From CBDUWP01 sp965370955 (GTDB lineage: Bacteria > Planctomycetota > Phycisphaerae > Sedimentisphaerales > Anaerobacaceae), in NCBI GenBank assembly GCA_965370955.1, contig CBDUWP010000004.1:1-41868 (forward strand): 41,868 bases of DNA, given 5' to 3'. The position numbers were made by a program, and so were the translations under genes. The notes below the pieces were generated by a model. That model saw only the letters and a program-made list of their open reading frames with translations. It was not told the DNA's origin and ran no database searches. Position 1 is the first letter of the stretch; each line of letters opens with the position of its first letter. Below are positions 7,470 to 16,286 of this stretch, piece by piece.

Positions 7470-8432
7470 GTGAACACATTGATAACGGGCGGAGCGGGAT
7501 TCATAGGGTCACATTTAGCCAAATATTTAGTTGAGCAGGGCCAGAATGTCACAATAGTTGACAATCTTAGTACCGGCCGAATTGAAAATTTAGATTCGAT
7601 AATCGATCTCAAGACCTGTCAATTCATAGAAGGTGACGTATGCGATAAGGAGTCAATGCTATCGCTGTCCAAAAACTGTGATCGCATTATACATTTAGCC
7701 GCAGCTGTCGGCGTCAAATTGATAGCTGAGAAACCAGTTCAAACAATCGAAACGAATGTCACCGGCACCCAATCGATATTAAACGCTGCCAATCATTATG
7801 GCAAAAAGGTTTTGATTGCTTCAAGCAGTGAGGTTTACGGCAAGAGTCAATCGCTTCCTTTTGAGGAGGACGCAGATCTTTTACTTGGCAGCACGACAGT
7901 GTCACGCTGGTCGTATGCTTGCAGCAAAGCTATCGATGAATTTCTAGGCCTAGCATTTTATCGTGAATACGGATTAGAGGTTATCATCACAAGATTTTTC
8001 AACACGATAGGCTCCGGACAGATCGGCCAATATGGAATGGTCGTACCAAGATTTATAACCAGTGCCCTCAACAATCAGCCACTGACTATTTACGGATCAG
8101 GTAAACAGACCAGATGTTTTTGCGATGTTGGCGATGTCACCAAAGCCATCATTGGCTTGCTTGATACTCCTAACACATTTGGCAAAATTTATAACATTGG
8201 CTCTACGAACGAGATCAGCATAAATCAATTAGCTAACACAATAATAAAATTAACTCACAGCAGTTCAGACAAGACATACATTCCTTATGAACAGGCATAC
8301 AATCAGCCGATGGAGGATATGTTGAGGCGGCTGCCCAGCACCAAGAGAATACACGATGCGATCGGCTGGACGGCCAAAACCTCTTTAACTGACACATTGA
8401 TGAAAATTATAAAAGATGTCACTGGGAAATAA
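7470..8432 (+). CDS. NAD-dependent sugar-nucleotide epimerase/dehydratase
   Basis: A 320-residue extended short-chain dehydrogenase. The N-terminal dinucleotide motif GGAGFIGSH (residues 7-15) is intact, and the catalytic pair appears as Y149-x3-K153 in SYACSK, preceded by the Ser-rich SSSEVYG strand that supplies the catalytic Ser/Thr. The substrate half carries RFFNTIG and the PRFI and YGSGKQTR stretches typical of UDP- or GDP-sugar enzymes. The exact reaction (4-epimerase, decarboxylase or 4,6-dehydratase) is not decided. Start is GTG 7470 with AAGGA about six bases upstream. The sugar transferase follows after 3 bp, so this probably makes an activated sugar for a surface polysaccharide. 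Confidence 0.88.
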   Translation: MNTLITGGAGFIGSHLAKYLVEQGQNVTIVDNLSTGRIENLDSIIDLKTCQFIEGDVCDKESMLSLSKNCDRIIHLAAAVGVKLIAEKPVQTIETNVTGTQSILNAANHYGKKVLIASSSEVYGKSQSLPFEEDADLLLGSTTVSRWSYACSKAIDEFLGLAFYREYGLEVIITRFFNTIGSGQIGQYGMVVPRFITSALNNQPLTIYGSGKQTRCFCDVGDVTKAIIGLLDTPNTFGKIYNIGSTNEISINQLANTIIKLTHSSSDKTYIPYEQAYNQPMEDMLRRLPSTKRIHDAIGWTAKTSLTDTLMKIIKDVTGK

Positions 8433-8435
8433 TTT

Positions 8436-9041
8436 ATGTTATCACGCTTTTTAAATTTAGTTTTAGCCCTATCGGCAATAATTTTGCTATCCCCAACATT
8501 ATTGATTATTTGGGTTGCCATACGGCTTACGAATAAGGGTCCGGCAATTTTCAAACAGGAGCGAGCCGGTCAAAACGGGAAATCTTTTTTGTTTTACAAA
8601 TTTAGAACGATGAAAACAGCAGCAGATCCCTTTGGCGCAAGCCCCAAAAACGCCAACGATCCCAGAATCACAAAAATAGGCAAACTATTGCGAGAGACAT
8701 CTCTTGACGAACTTCCACAGCTTTTCAACGTACTAAAAAATGATATGCACTTGGTTGGTCCAAGGCCTCTATATATTTCTCAAATGCAGGAGTGGAACGA
8801 ACATCAAAAAAAACGTCTGCTCGTAAAACCGGGCATCACCGGCCTCGCCCAGATCTCTGGCAGGGGCCAATTGACGATAGAGGACAAGCTCAATTTGGAT
8901 GTAAAATATGTTGAGTCGGCATGTTGGGCATTAGATTTAAAAATTATATTAAATACAATTTTACAAATATTCCGAAAACAAAACATCTATGAAAAAAACT
9001 ATTCAAAAACTCAAGAAACAAGACAATCAGATAATCAGTAA
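8436..9041 (+). CDS. Undecaprenyl-phosphate sugar-1-phosphate transferase (bacterial sugar transferase)
   Basis: A 201-residue protein of the WcaJ/EpsL/PglC catalytic-domain type. It has one N-terminal membrane helix (residues ~8-30), then the family core: GPAIFKQERAG, FYKFRTMK, the acidic pair in LRETSLDELPQ, LVGPRPL and KPGITGLAQISGRG. Such enzymes load the first sugar phosphate onto the lipid carrier on the inner face of the membrane. It is the short form, lacking the four extra N-terminal membrane helices of WcaJ. It lies 3 bp after the epimerase, and its last 17 codons overlap the start of the TIGR03790 gene, which suggests translational coupling. Confidence 0.92.
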   Translation: MLSRFLNLVLALSAIILLSPTLLIIWVAIRLTNKGPAIFKQERAGQNGKSFLFYKFRTMKTAADPFGASPKNANDPRITKIGKLLRETSLDELPQLFNVLKNDMHLVGPRPLYISQMQEWNEHQKKRLLVKPGITGLAQISGRGQLTIEDKLNLDVKYVESACWALDLKIILNTILQIFRKQNIYEKNYSKTQETRQSDNQ

Positions 9042-10278
9042 TAAAACATATTTCGCACTTGCTATATCGCTTTGGCTTACAACTTCGTCGCTGGCTCTTG
9101 AACCAGATCAAATTTTAGTGATAGCCAATCAAAATCAAGCCGAGTCGATGCAGATAGCCCAACATTATTGTCAATTGCGAAATATCAATGCAGACAATAT
9201 TTTTCTTTTACCTTTATCTGGCACTTCCGACTCAATATCGAGAGCCGGTTATCAAACACAAATAGCCGCGCCGATTAGAAAATATCTTAAACAGCACGAC
9301 AATATTAAATGTCTTGTCACTACAAGAGGCATCCCTACTAAAGTTGGCAAACGCAGCCCCCTTATGGGCAAGGAAAAAGACAAAACCAAAATAACAGATT
9401 TGATAGCAAAATTAAAAAATCAGATACAGCTATTGGATTTAAATCCAGATTTGAAACAAACTCCAGACAATAAAAAACAGCTTGCTCTGCTCAAGAAAAA
9501 ACAAAAATTGCTCCAGAATCAACTCGATTGGATCAACGGCAAAGCAACATCCGCCAGCTTAGACAGTGAACTTTCAATGGTGAAATTCACAAAACCCTAT
9601 TCACTTCACAGATGGCAGCCGAATTTTTTACATTATCCAAATCACCCCAAGTCGAGTGACATCATAATGGTAAGTCGGCTAGACGGTCCAACAGCAGAAA
9701 TTGCTAAGGCTCTAGTCAACAAAGCCATCGAAGCTGAAAAAAAAGGCCTAAGAGGCAATATCTATATAGACACCAGAGGCATGGTCAGCAGTAAAGCCCC
9801 TCATTCGTTCGGCTATTACGATCAGAGTTTACGAGATTTTGCAGAGATGGCAAAACGTTCAACAACGATGAAGGTAGTGATAGAGAAAACATCAAAATTG
9901 TTTCAGCCCGGCGATTGTCCCCAAACAGCTTTATATTGCGGTTGGTATAGCTTGGAAAATTACATTGATGCTTTTGATTTTTCGGTTGGCGCTGTTGGCT
10001 TTCACATTGCAAGCTTTGAAGCCATTGATCTTCGCGATCCCAATAGCCCTCAGTGGTGTCCTGCCATGCTCAAGGACGGCATCACTGCCACGATTGGTGC
10101 GGTTGCGGAACCTTATTTATCATCTTTTGTCAATCCGAAGGATTTTTTCGAGCAGCTCATTCAGGGCAAAACGCTAGTTGAAGCCTATTACCTCACGAAC
10201 CCATTTAATTCATGGCAGATGATGCTGATAGGCGATCCGCTATATAGACCTTTCAAGTCGATCGCACCCAAGAATTGA
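8989..10278 (+). CDS. TIGR03790 family secreted protein
   Basis: A 429-residue protein whose conserved blocks match what I recall of the TIGR03790 family (function unknown; frequent in planctomycetes): ILVIANQNQAES, YCQLRNINADNIFLLPL, CLVTTRGIPTKVG, VSRLDGP, YIDTRGM and YLTNPFNSWQMMLIGDPLYRPF. Basic residues followed by a hydrophobic stretch ending SSLALE (about residues 22-39) look like a signal peptide, so export is expected. The start at 8989 lies inside the sugar transferase gene (53-bp overlap), and an internal start cannot be excluded. A charged Lys/Gln-rich insertion (residues ~125-185) may be a coiled coil. Its place behind two polysaccharide genes suggests an envelope role, but that is inference. 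Confidence 0.75.
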   Translation: MKKTIQKLKKQDNQIISNKTYFALAISLWLTTSSLALEPDQILVIANQNQAESMQIAQHYCQLRNINADNIFLLPLSGTSDSISRAGYQTQIAAPIRKYLKQHDNIKCLVTTRGIPTKVGKRSPLMGKEKDKTKITDLIAKLKNQIQLLDLNPDLKQTPDNKKQLALLKKKQKLLQNQLDWINGKATSASLDSELSMVKFTKPYSLHRWQPNFLHYPNHPKSSDIIMVSRLDGPTAEIAKALVNKAIEAEKKGLRGNIYIDTRGMVSSKAPHSFGYYDQSLRDFAEMAKRSTTMKVVIEKTSKLFQPGDCPQTALYCGWYSLENYIDAFDFSVGAVGFHIASFEAIDLRDPNSPQWCPAMLKDGITATIGAVAEPYLSSFVNPKDFFEQLIQGKTLVEAYYLTNPFNSWQMMLIGDPLYRPFKSIAPKN

Positions 10279-10298
10279 TATAGAAGAGACATATTGCT

Positions 10299-11018
10299 TT
10301 AGATACGTTTGGTGAAAAAAAAATGACCAAGTGCAAAAAATGTCACGGCAAAAAAGATTGCCATTAGCGATACTATCAGATGTAGAATTGACATTTGTGT
10401 TTGCCTAAGATATGTAATTACCCATTCAGCGACAAGTAGAAATATAATTGGCACAGACAGTGTCGCGACTACTAACTTTGGCGACATTTTTTTGAACCAT
10501 TCAGCCACATTTCCTGCCCAGACGAAGGTCAAGAAACCATATCCAAAGAAATGAAATCCGTCATTTACCATCGACATAAAAATAGATCCGTCAGCCGCCA
10601 GCATATAGGTTACCAAAAAAACAGCTACAGATGTGATAATAAAAAATGAAACCCAATAACTTAAAACCACAACCATAACCATTGCGAAGACCATCCCAGA
10701 TATATCAGCCGCCAGATCAAAGACATCACATCCTCGACTGACAAATTTCTGCAAAAATTCATCTGCTATTCCATATAAGCAAACAATGGTGACCATTATC
10801 GCGATTTTTCGCCATGCAAAAAACTTTTTGTTGTCTAAAATTATGGAAAACCACAATAAAAAAGTCAGTGCCGCATATGCAATAAAATGCAAAAACTTAT
10901 CACTATTAGCCGGAACTCCGAAAACCTGTTTGACTGGCACATGAGTAGCAATAAAAATAACAGGCCAATATAAAATCAGCATAGCGATTGTCAATTTTCG
11001 TTTGGCCGTTGTCACCAT
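10299..11018 (-). CDS. VanZ-like membrane protein
   Basis: A 239-residue polytopic membrane protein with about seven hydrophobic segments. The VanZ-type core is visible: SDKFLHFIAYAALTF near residue 40 and ADEFLQKFVSRGCDVFDLAADISG near 86-110. VanZ confers low-level teicoplanin resistance in enterococci, but most family members are of unknown role in the envelope. It is convergent with the TIGR03790 gene (20 bp apart) and lies 39 bp downstream of nadE on the same strand. The second half, after residue ~130, has another FHFFGYGFLTF stretch, hinting at an internal duplication of the VanZ unit. Confidence 0.75.
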   Translation of the reverse strand: MVTTAKRKLTIAMLILYWPVIFIATHVPVKQVFGVPANSDKFLHFIAYAALTFLLWFSIILDNKKFFAWRKIAIMVTIVCLYGIADEFLQKFVSRGCDVFDLAADISGMVFAMVMVVVLSYWVSFFIITSVAVFLVTYMLAADGSIFMSMVNDGFHFFGYGFLTFVWAGNVAEWFKKMSPKLVVATLSVPIIFLLVAEWVITYLRQTQMSILHLIVSLMAIFFAVTFFALGHFFFTKRI

Positions 11019-11057
11019 AAGCCTAAAAACCCATCCACAAATTTTTAATTTCGACCA

Positions 11058-12695
11058 TCAATTATCACGATAGCCATTAGTTATAGGCAATCGTCGATCT
11101 TTTCCAAAAGCTTTAGCCGTGATTTTGACTCCCGGCGGTGATTGTCTCCTTTTATATTCATTGCGATCGACCAATGCTATAATGCGTTTCACTTGGTCTT
11201 TTTCAAATCCCGCAGCAATTAAATCTTCCGCTGATTTATCGCACTCCACATATCCATATAAAATTTTGTCCAGCAGTTCATAATCAGGCAAGCTGTCACT
11301 ATCTTTTTGATTCTCTCTAAGCTCTGCACTTGGCGGCCTCGTTATCACATCGCCCGGAATCAATTCTCGCCCTGCCTTTTCGTTAATATATCTGCTAAGC
11401 TTATAAACAAGAGTTTTAGGTAAATCTTTTATCATGGCAAATCCGCCGGCCGTATCCCCGTAAAGCGTTGAATATCCCACAGCCGTTTCGCTTTTATTGC
11501 CGGTCGTCAACACTAAAGCTGCAAATTGATTGCTAAGTGACATCAATATAGATCCTCGAATTCTAGCCTGCAGATTCTCGTATGCCAAGCCTTTTTCGTC
11601 CCATCCTTTTACAACATTTAATCCATCGCTGAATATTTTAAGAATTGATTCGATTTCAACGGTATGACATTTAATTCCAAGATTATCAGCAAGTTTTACT
11701 GCATCATTTTTCGTTTCTTGACTATTAAATCTCGACGGCATTGTCACTCCAACAACATTTTCGCTGCCGAGTGCTTCAACGGCGATAGCAGCCACGATAG
11801 ACGAATCAATTCCCCCGCTTAAACCTATCAATGCTTTTTTGAAACCATTTTTCTGAAAATAATCTCTGGTACCAAGCACAATCGCCTGATAAATATCGCC
11901 GAGCACATCAAACGCTAAATCCTTCGATTGAGCTGTTGATTCGATTTTCACAGCTTGTTTTTCGACCACCAAATCAGCTATCAGCAAATCCTGTTCGAAT
12001 GCTTTCGCTATCGCTTTTAATTCACCGGCTGAATCCACCACCATACTTCGTCCATCAAACACGATTTCATCTTGGGCTCCGACCAAATTGCAATAGGCCA
12101 CAGCCGAATTGAGTTTAGCTGCACAAGCTTTTACAACATTTATTCGTTTTTGTATTTTGCTAGTACAAAATGGCGACGCCGAGATATTCGCTACCAAATC
12201 GACTTTTCCGCATTCTTCGAGTGACTCTTCGAGCCGGTCCAGTTCCCAAATGTCCCTGCATATGGTGACAGCCACTTTGCATCCGTCCACATTTATTATT
12301 AACGGTTTATCTCCTGCACAAAAATAACGTTTTTCGTCAAAGACTCCAAAATTGGGCAATTGTCTTTTTCGATAGACAGTTCTGATTGTTCCGTCCTGAA
12401 TAATCGCCGCCGCATTATAGCAACAATCATTATTTTTTGATTTTTCTGCAAACCCTACTATTAAGGTTTTCTTGTTACAGCTGGACGCAATAGCTTCGAC
12501 AGCCTTAAGATTATCGTCGATAAAATGTTTTTTGAGCAATAGATCTTCCGGCGGATAGCCGCAGACAGCCAGCTCTGGAAAGATCATCAAATCACTTCCT
12601 TGCTCGATTGCTTTGTGATAAAACGATTTTATCCTCTCGACATTATGGTCGATATCGCCCACTACTGCATTAAATTGTCCTAAAGCCATACGCAT
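11058..12695 (-). CDS. nadE: Glutamine-dependent NAD+ synthetase
   Basis: A 545-residue two-domain enzyme converting deamido-NAD to NAD with ATP and glutamine-derived ammonia. The N-terminal nitrilase-type glutaminase shows the Glu-Lys-Cys triad in FPELAVCGYPPEDLL (Glu near 41), YRKRQLPN (Lys near 110) and TICRDIWE (Cys near 146). The C-terminal synthetase has the PP-loop LSGGIDSS near residue 295, then TTGNKSE and the GDTAGGFA stretch. The frame is also open from a GTG at 12710; I prefer ATG 12695, with ATG 12689 also possible. It is probably expressed with the VanZ-like gene downstream. Confidence 0.95.
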   Translation of the reverse strand: MRMALGQFNAVVGDIDHNVERIKSFYHKAIEQGSDLMIFPELAVCGYPPEDLLLKKHFIDDNLKAVEAIASSCNKKTLIVGFAEKSKNNDCCYNAAAIIQDGTIRTVYRKRQLPNFGVFDEKRYFCAGDKPLIINVDGCKVAVTICRDIWELDRLEESLEECGKVDLVANISASPFCTSKIQKRINVVKACAAKLNSAVAYCNLVGAQDEIVFDGRSMVVDSAGELKAIAKAFEQDLLIADLVVEKQAVKIESTAQSKDLAFDVLGDIYQAIVLGTRDYFQKNGFKKALIGLSGGIDSSIVAAIAVEALGSENVVGVTMPSRFNSQETKNDAVKLADNLGIKCHTVEIESILKIFSDGLNVVKGWDEKGLAYENLQARIRGSILMSLSNQFAALVLTTGNKSETAVGYSTLYGDTAGGFAMIKDLPKTLVYKLSRYINEKAGRELIPGDVITRPPSAELRENQKDSDSLPDYELLDKILYGYVECDKSAEDLIAAGFEKDQVKRIIALVDRNEYKRRQSPPGVKITAKAFGKDRRLPITNGYRDN

Positions 12696-12846
12696 TTTAA
12701 ATTTTCTCACACACCAAAACTTTTTTTATCAGCCTTTGCTACAGCCTTACTCTGCGATCTGATTTTAACAAAAATTCTGTAACCGTAAAGTCATTTAATT
12801 TTTCCGCCTTAATTCTACCCTTATTAGAGTTGCACATTATTAACAA

Positions 12847-14319
12847 TCAGTAGGATCGTATTGTTCCCGTCTTTTTCCATCTCTTATAATTGACCAAAAA
12901 ATACCTTATAGCATCGATTGGATGGTCATATATCCCATCTTTGACCGGCAATTCGCTCGGCATTTTTTCCGAATAGTGATAACAGTTCATAGCCTCTATA
13001 ACTTTAACGCAAGCTGGATCGACAAAGAACCTCCTTTTATTATCGCCGCTGCAAATGGCGCTTCGCAGCAGCTCGATTCCCTGTACAATGGCACTTTTTT
13101 TATATCGACAGATTATTCCATTTTGCCTAAGCACTGAGACCGCACTTGTTCCGGTGACATCGTTTCGCCCTGCCCCTGCTGGATCGCAGAAGGTTTGTGC
13201 CATTTCCGACTCGCTAATATCGTATCTTTTTTTCATTTGTTTTATATGATACTCGATTGTCTTTTTGCTTTGTATATATTCATCGATCACATAAACATTT
13301 CCATCGTCATCTGTTTGCAGCCACAGACACACAAACGGATTTATAAATCCAAAATCGATTGCCCTGTATAACGGCAAATCACGATTAAATCCTAATGTTT
13401 TAACATTCAGATCTGGATCAAAATCTTCAAAAACAGCATTATCCAAATTAGGCCTTTTGCACAACATTTCCGATTCAAATGACACTCTGCTAGCTCGATT
13501 CATTTGCGTGATACAATCTTCGATTTTGAAATATCCGCTCGCTTTTTTAGCTTTTCCTTTGCAATATCGTTCGAGCCTACACCTGCTGCAGGATCTATCT
13601 CGACATTTTTCGATAACCTCCCAAACGCACCAATGAAAGAACTTTTTTCCTTCTCTTTCGGCATTGGAAACAACTTTGCTCATCAACCCGTATGGCCTGT
13701 GCATAGTGCTTAATATTTCCATTGACGCAGTGACATTGTTTTTAGTTTGCGTAATAAATTTAGCTGCTTCAAACACTTGCTGGTCAAAAAGTTCTATTTC
13801 GTCGCACCTTAATTTCTGGATATGTTGCCCTCTGACACTAGCTGCCGATTGCGTTAGCAATTCCACGACAGCCCCGTTTGCAAACCGGCACTTGCTTTTC
13901 CTGACAGGCTCATTCAACAATTGCTCGAACCCTTTTCCGATAAACCCAACAAGATAATCATACATTCTCGAGGCTTGGTCGCCGCTTCCTGCCAAGATTC
14001 TAACTTGGCATTTTTCTTTGAACACACAATCCAACAGCGTCGCCGCTGCCGCCAATAAAGTTTTCCCTCCGCTTCGATTAGCCCACACAACGCAATCGGC
14101 ATTTGGCTTTGGCTTCGTCAGAAAATCAGCATTAAAAACATACCACAAATAATCCATTGGGCTATCATGGTTGTGACATACTTTTTTGTTTGGCACATTG
14201 ATATTTAAGAAGACTTTAAGATAATGTTTTAATTCCGCCTTTGTTTTAGGCCTTGTCAACCTCAGTGCTTCATAAATCTTTGATGCTTGCAGCAATTTTC
14301 CTGACGTGATTATCGGCAA
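12847..14319 (-). CDS. Phage-type terminase large subunit (TerL)
   Basis: A 490-residue packaging motor/nuclease. ATPase half: Walker A-like NRSGGKT (81-87) and Walker B KLRCDEIELFD (Asp/Glu 173-174). Nuclease half: acidic residues in AIDFGF (Asp322), FCDPAGAGRND (Asp379) and the closing YDHPIDAIRYF (Asp465, Asp469), the RNase H-fold set that cuts DNA during packaging. A four-Cys cluster (about 239, 244, 247, 253) lies between the halves and may bind zinc. All catalytic positions look intact. The start is a TTG at 14319 after a GGGGGG tract, and the frame upstream has a stop within 14 codons. A small-subunit candidate and a ParB-like gene lie upstream, but no portal or capsid gene is present, so its job may not be virion packaging. 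Confidence 0.85.
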   Translation of the reverse strand: MPIITSGKLLQASKIYEALRLTRPKTKAELKHYLKVFLNINVPNKKVCHNHDSPMDYLWYVFNADFLTKPKPNADCVVWANRSGGKTLLAAAATLLDCVFKEKCQVRILAGSGDQASRMYDYLVGFIGKGFEQLLNEPVRKSKCRFANGAVVELLTQSAASVRGQHIQKLRCDEIELFDQQVFEAAKFITQTKNNVTASMEILSTMHRPYGLMSKVVSNAEREGKKFFHWCVWEVIEKCRDRSCSRCRLERYCKGKAKKASGYFKIEDCITQMNRASRVSFESEMLCKRPNLDNAVFEDFDPDLNVKTLGFNRDLPLYRAIDFGFINPFVCLWLQTDDDGNVYVIDEYIQSKKTIEYHIKQMKKRYDISESEMAQTFCDPAGAGRNDVTGTSAVSVLRQNGIICRYKKSAIVQGIELLRSAICSGDNKRRFFVDPACVKVIEAMNCYHYSEKMPSELPVKDGIYDHPIDAIRYFLVNYKRWKKTGTIRSY

Positions 14320-14359
14320 AACAGCCCCCCGATCTTCGATGAATGTGCAATGTTACAAA

Positions 14360-15159
14360 TCAAACTAAAGGTGACATTGCTTTCGATATTACCTGCAATG
14401 TTTTTGGCCTTGATCCGTCGGCATTTATATAAACTTTTTCCTGCACTTGATGTTCCAATCTCCCCTTTGTCCCAGTGAAGCAATAGATTTGTCCTTCCCA
14501 CGGGCAAAAACTATTGAGCGAATAATTCAGTTTCACGCCATTTTCGTAATCGATTAACACAGTCATCGTATCTTCGATATCGATATCATCACTGAACACA
14601 CATTTATCTCTATAATAGCCGTCATATTTTTCGTAATCGACATAGAGTGGTTTATATTTTTCATCAGCTGCGATATCCATATAGAACGGACATTTTTCAC
14701 TTTCTGGACAATCGGTGCAACGGTCGGCTCGTTTTTGTAAGCCATATCTATCAGCCGTTTTAGCTGTATAGAATTTTCTTTGGCCCATAGCCGCCACTCT
14801 TTTCGGCACAGAGCTTACATACCAATTGACCAGATCGAAATGATGTGTCGATTTATGAACAAGCAATCCGCCTGATTTTTTTTATTCTTATGCCATCTTC
14901 GATAATAATCAGCCCCATGGGTCGTGTCCAACAACCACTGCACGTCTACGCTCAGGATATCACCGATAACCCCCTGCATCAGCAGCTCTTTGACTTGCGT
15001 TCTAGCCGGCGCATATCTGCAATTAAATGTCACCGTACATTTTTGCCCGGTTTTCTTTTGCGTATCGATAATTTTTTGACATTTTTCAGCATCGACAGCC
15101 ATAGGCTTTTCGATCATCACATCACAGCCAGCCTCCATTGCTAGACATGCATAAATCAC
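14360..15159 (-). pseudogene. Gfo/Idh/MocA oxidoreductase fragment, truncated at both ends and frameshifted
   Basis: Two adjoining frames together encode the middle of a Gfo/Idh/MocA dehydrogenase. The first (15159-14815) contains ACLAMEAGCDVMIEKPMAVD, the conserved EKP motif, and ends around YYRRWHKNKK. The second begins with GGLLVHKSTHHFDLVNWY (the catalytic His region) and includes a Cys cluster CTDCPESEKCPF. They join at an A8 run (forward strand T 14876-14883); nine A's would restore the frame. The N-terminal NAD-binding Rossmann part and the C-terminal end are absent. The remnant starts at a GTG with GGAG seven bases upstream, immediately after the TerS stop, so a truncated peptide could be translated. 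A sequencing error at the homopolymer would remove the frameshift but not the truncations. Confidence 0.75.
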
Positions 15160-15169
15160 TCACAAGCTC

Positions 15170-15646
15170 CTATTTTTTCGAGGCTGGTTTGATTTCATTC
15201 TCTCTTGCCATTGCTTCGAGCAGGCGGCCGGCCGTTTCGGGTGACAGTTTAATATTTTCCAGCGATTGATTGTCGCCGTTTTCGTCGGCGCCTTTAGCAA
15301 TCCGCGCAGTCTCTAGAGCCTGTTTTTTTGCCGGCAGAGAGATAATATCCAGACACGCTTTTCGCCTTGTCTCCTGATTTTCACTTTCGGTTAGCTCGAC
15401 CAACCTTGCCGCAGCCAGCGACGCATATCTTGCTATGATTAACTCCACCTGCCTGTGCGAATTTTCCAACCTTCGATTAAAACTGCCGGTAAAAACCCCA
15501 TCATCCAACCATCTATTATAGGTTGCGGCTGAAACTTCATATTTTTCCAGCGTCTGCTGTTCATCGGCTCCGGCGAACAAATCCTCAATAAACTGTCTTT
15601 GCTTTTTCGTTAGCTTTTCTTCTTTTTTCTTTGATACCATTTTCAT
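15170..15646 (-). CDS. Terminase small subunit-like HTH protein
   Basis: A 158-residue protein. Its N-terminus LTKKQRQFIEDLFAG, followed by QQTLEKYEVSAATYNRWL (residues ~12-48), is the helix-turn-helix arrangement of phage small terminases, which recognise the packaging site. A helical region (residues ~60-120) could form the oligomer core. It overlaps the end of the ParB-like gene by about 60 bp; a start at 15640 is equally possible. The assignment as TerS rests on the HTH layout and the nearby TerL; a general HTH regulator remains possible. Confidence 0.65.
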   Translation of the reverse strand: MKMVSKKKEEKLTKKQRQFIEDLFAGADEQQTLEKYEVSAATYNRWLDDGVFTGSFNRRLENSHRQVELIIARYASLAAARLVELTESENQETRRKACLDIISLPAKKQALETARIAKGADENGDNQSLENIKLSPETAGRLLEAMARENEIKPASKK

Positions 15647-16286
15647 TTACTCTTTCAGTTGCATTATTCTTTAGAAACGCTTTTGCCATAACGACTAAAG
15701 CCTTAGCGTTTCTTTTTTGCTTTATTCTTTCGGTGTTATTTATAGCTGCAGCGGCGAGTGCCTGTTCTATTTTTTCTTTTTCGCCAGTTGTAACAAAGAA
15801 CACCATAGGAACGGCAAAATCATTTTTCGATTGGTTTAGTAATGTAGTCGGCATTTTCAGATTGACCAGCTTTTTAATTTGTGATTTCCCATCCGGCAAT
15901 ATTTTTCCTAATTCTTTTGGCTTCATATTTTTGATTAGTCTCTTTAGAATATGGATTTTTTTCGCCAGTTCATCGCTTCCGCTCAGCCGGTTCAGCGTCA
16001 TCAACAATACATCAACTTCATTATCATCGACATCCCACACAACACAGCTAGCGGTTTTTGCGCCGATTTTTTTGATTGCTTTTAGCCGATGATGCCCATT
16101 GATCAATTGATAGGTTCCTTTTCTTTTGGCATTTTTCCGTACAATGATAGGTTCGTACAATTTGGTTTTTTCGATATTATTGACCAGCTTATCAAAAACG
16201 ACTTTTGACATTTTGTTTGGATTATCTGGATGCGGCCGAATTTTATCTATTTTTATTTTTACAATTTCGTTAGTTTCTTTTTTCAC
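15585..16286 (-). CDS. ParB/Spo0J N-terminal domain protein
   Basis: A 233-residue protein starting with a ParB-type domain: IKIDKIRPHPDNPNK (residues 11-25), EPIIVRK, and LINGHHRLKAI (about 62-72), which corresponds to the CTP/nuclease motif of ParB and sulfiredoxin-like folds. After that comes a basic, helical region ending in a Lys/Arg-rich tail. A clear ParB central HTH was not recognised, so this is more like the phage- and element-encoded ParB-N proteins than a chromosome segregation ParB. Start is GTG 16286 with AAGGA about nine bases upstream, overlapping the GNAT stop as GTGA, which signals translational coupling. Confidence 0.8.
   Translation of the reverse strand: MKKETNEIVKIKIDKIRPHPDNPNKMSKVVFDKLVNNIEKTKLYEPIIVRKNAKRKGTYQLINGHHRLKAIKKIGAKTASCVVWDVDDNEVDVLLMTLNRLSGSDELAKKIHILKRLIKNMKPKELGKILPDGKSQIKKLVNLKMPTTLLNQSKNDFAVPMVFFVTTGEKEKIEQALAAAAINNTERIKQKRNAKALVVMAKAFLKNNATERVNENGIKEKRRKANEKAKTVY

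Noticed and set aside
14310..14507. A 65-codon minus-strand ORF across the terL start
   Set aside because: It is an alternative frame of the oxidoreductase remnant and terL leader with no own start signal.
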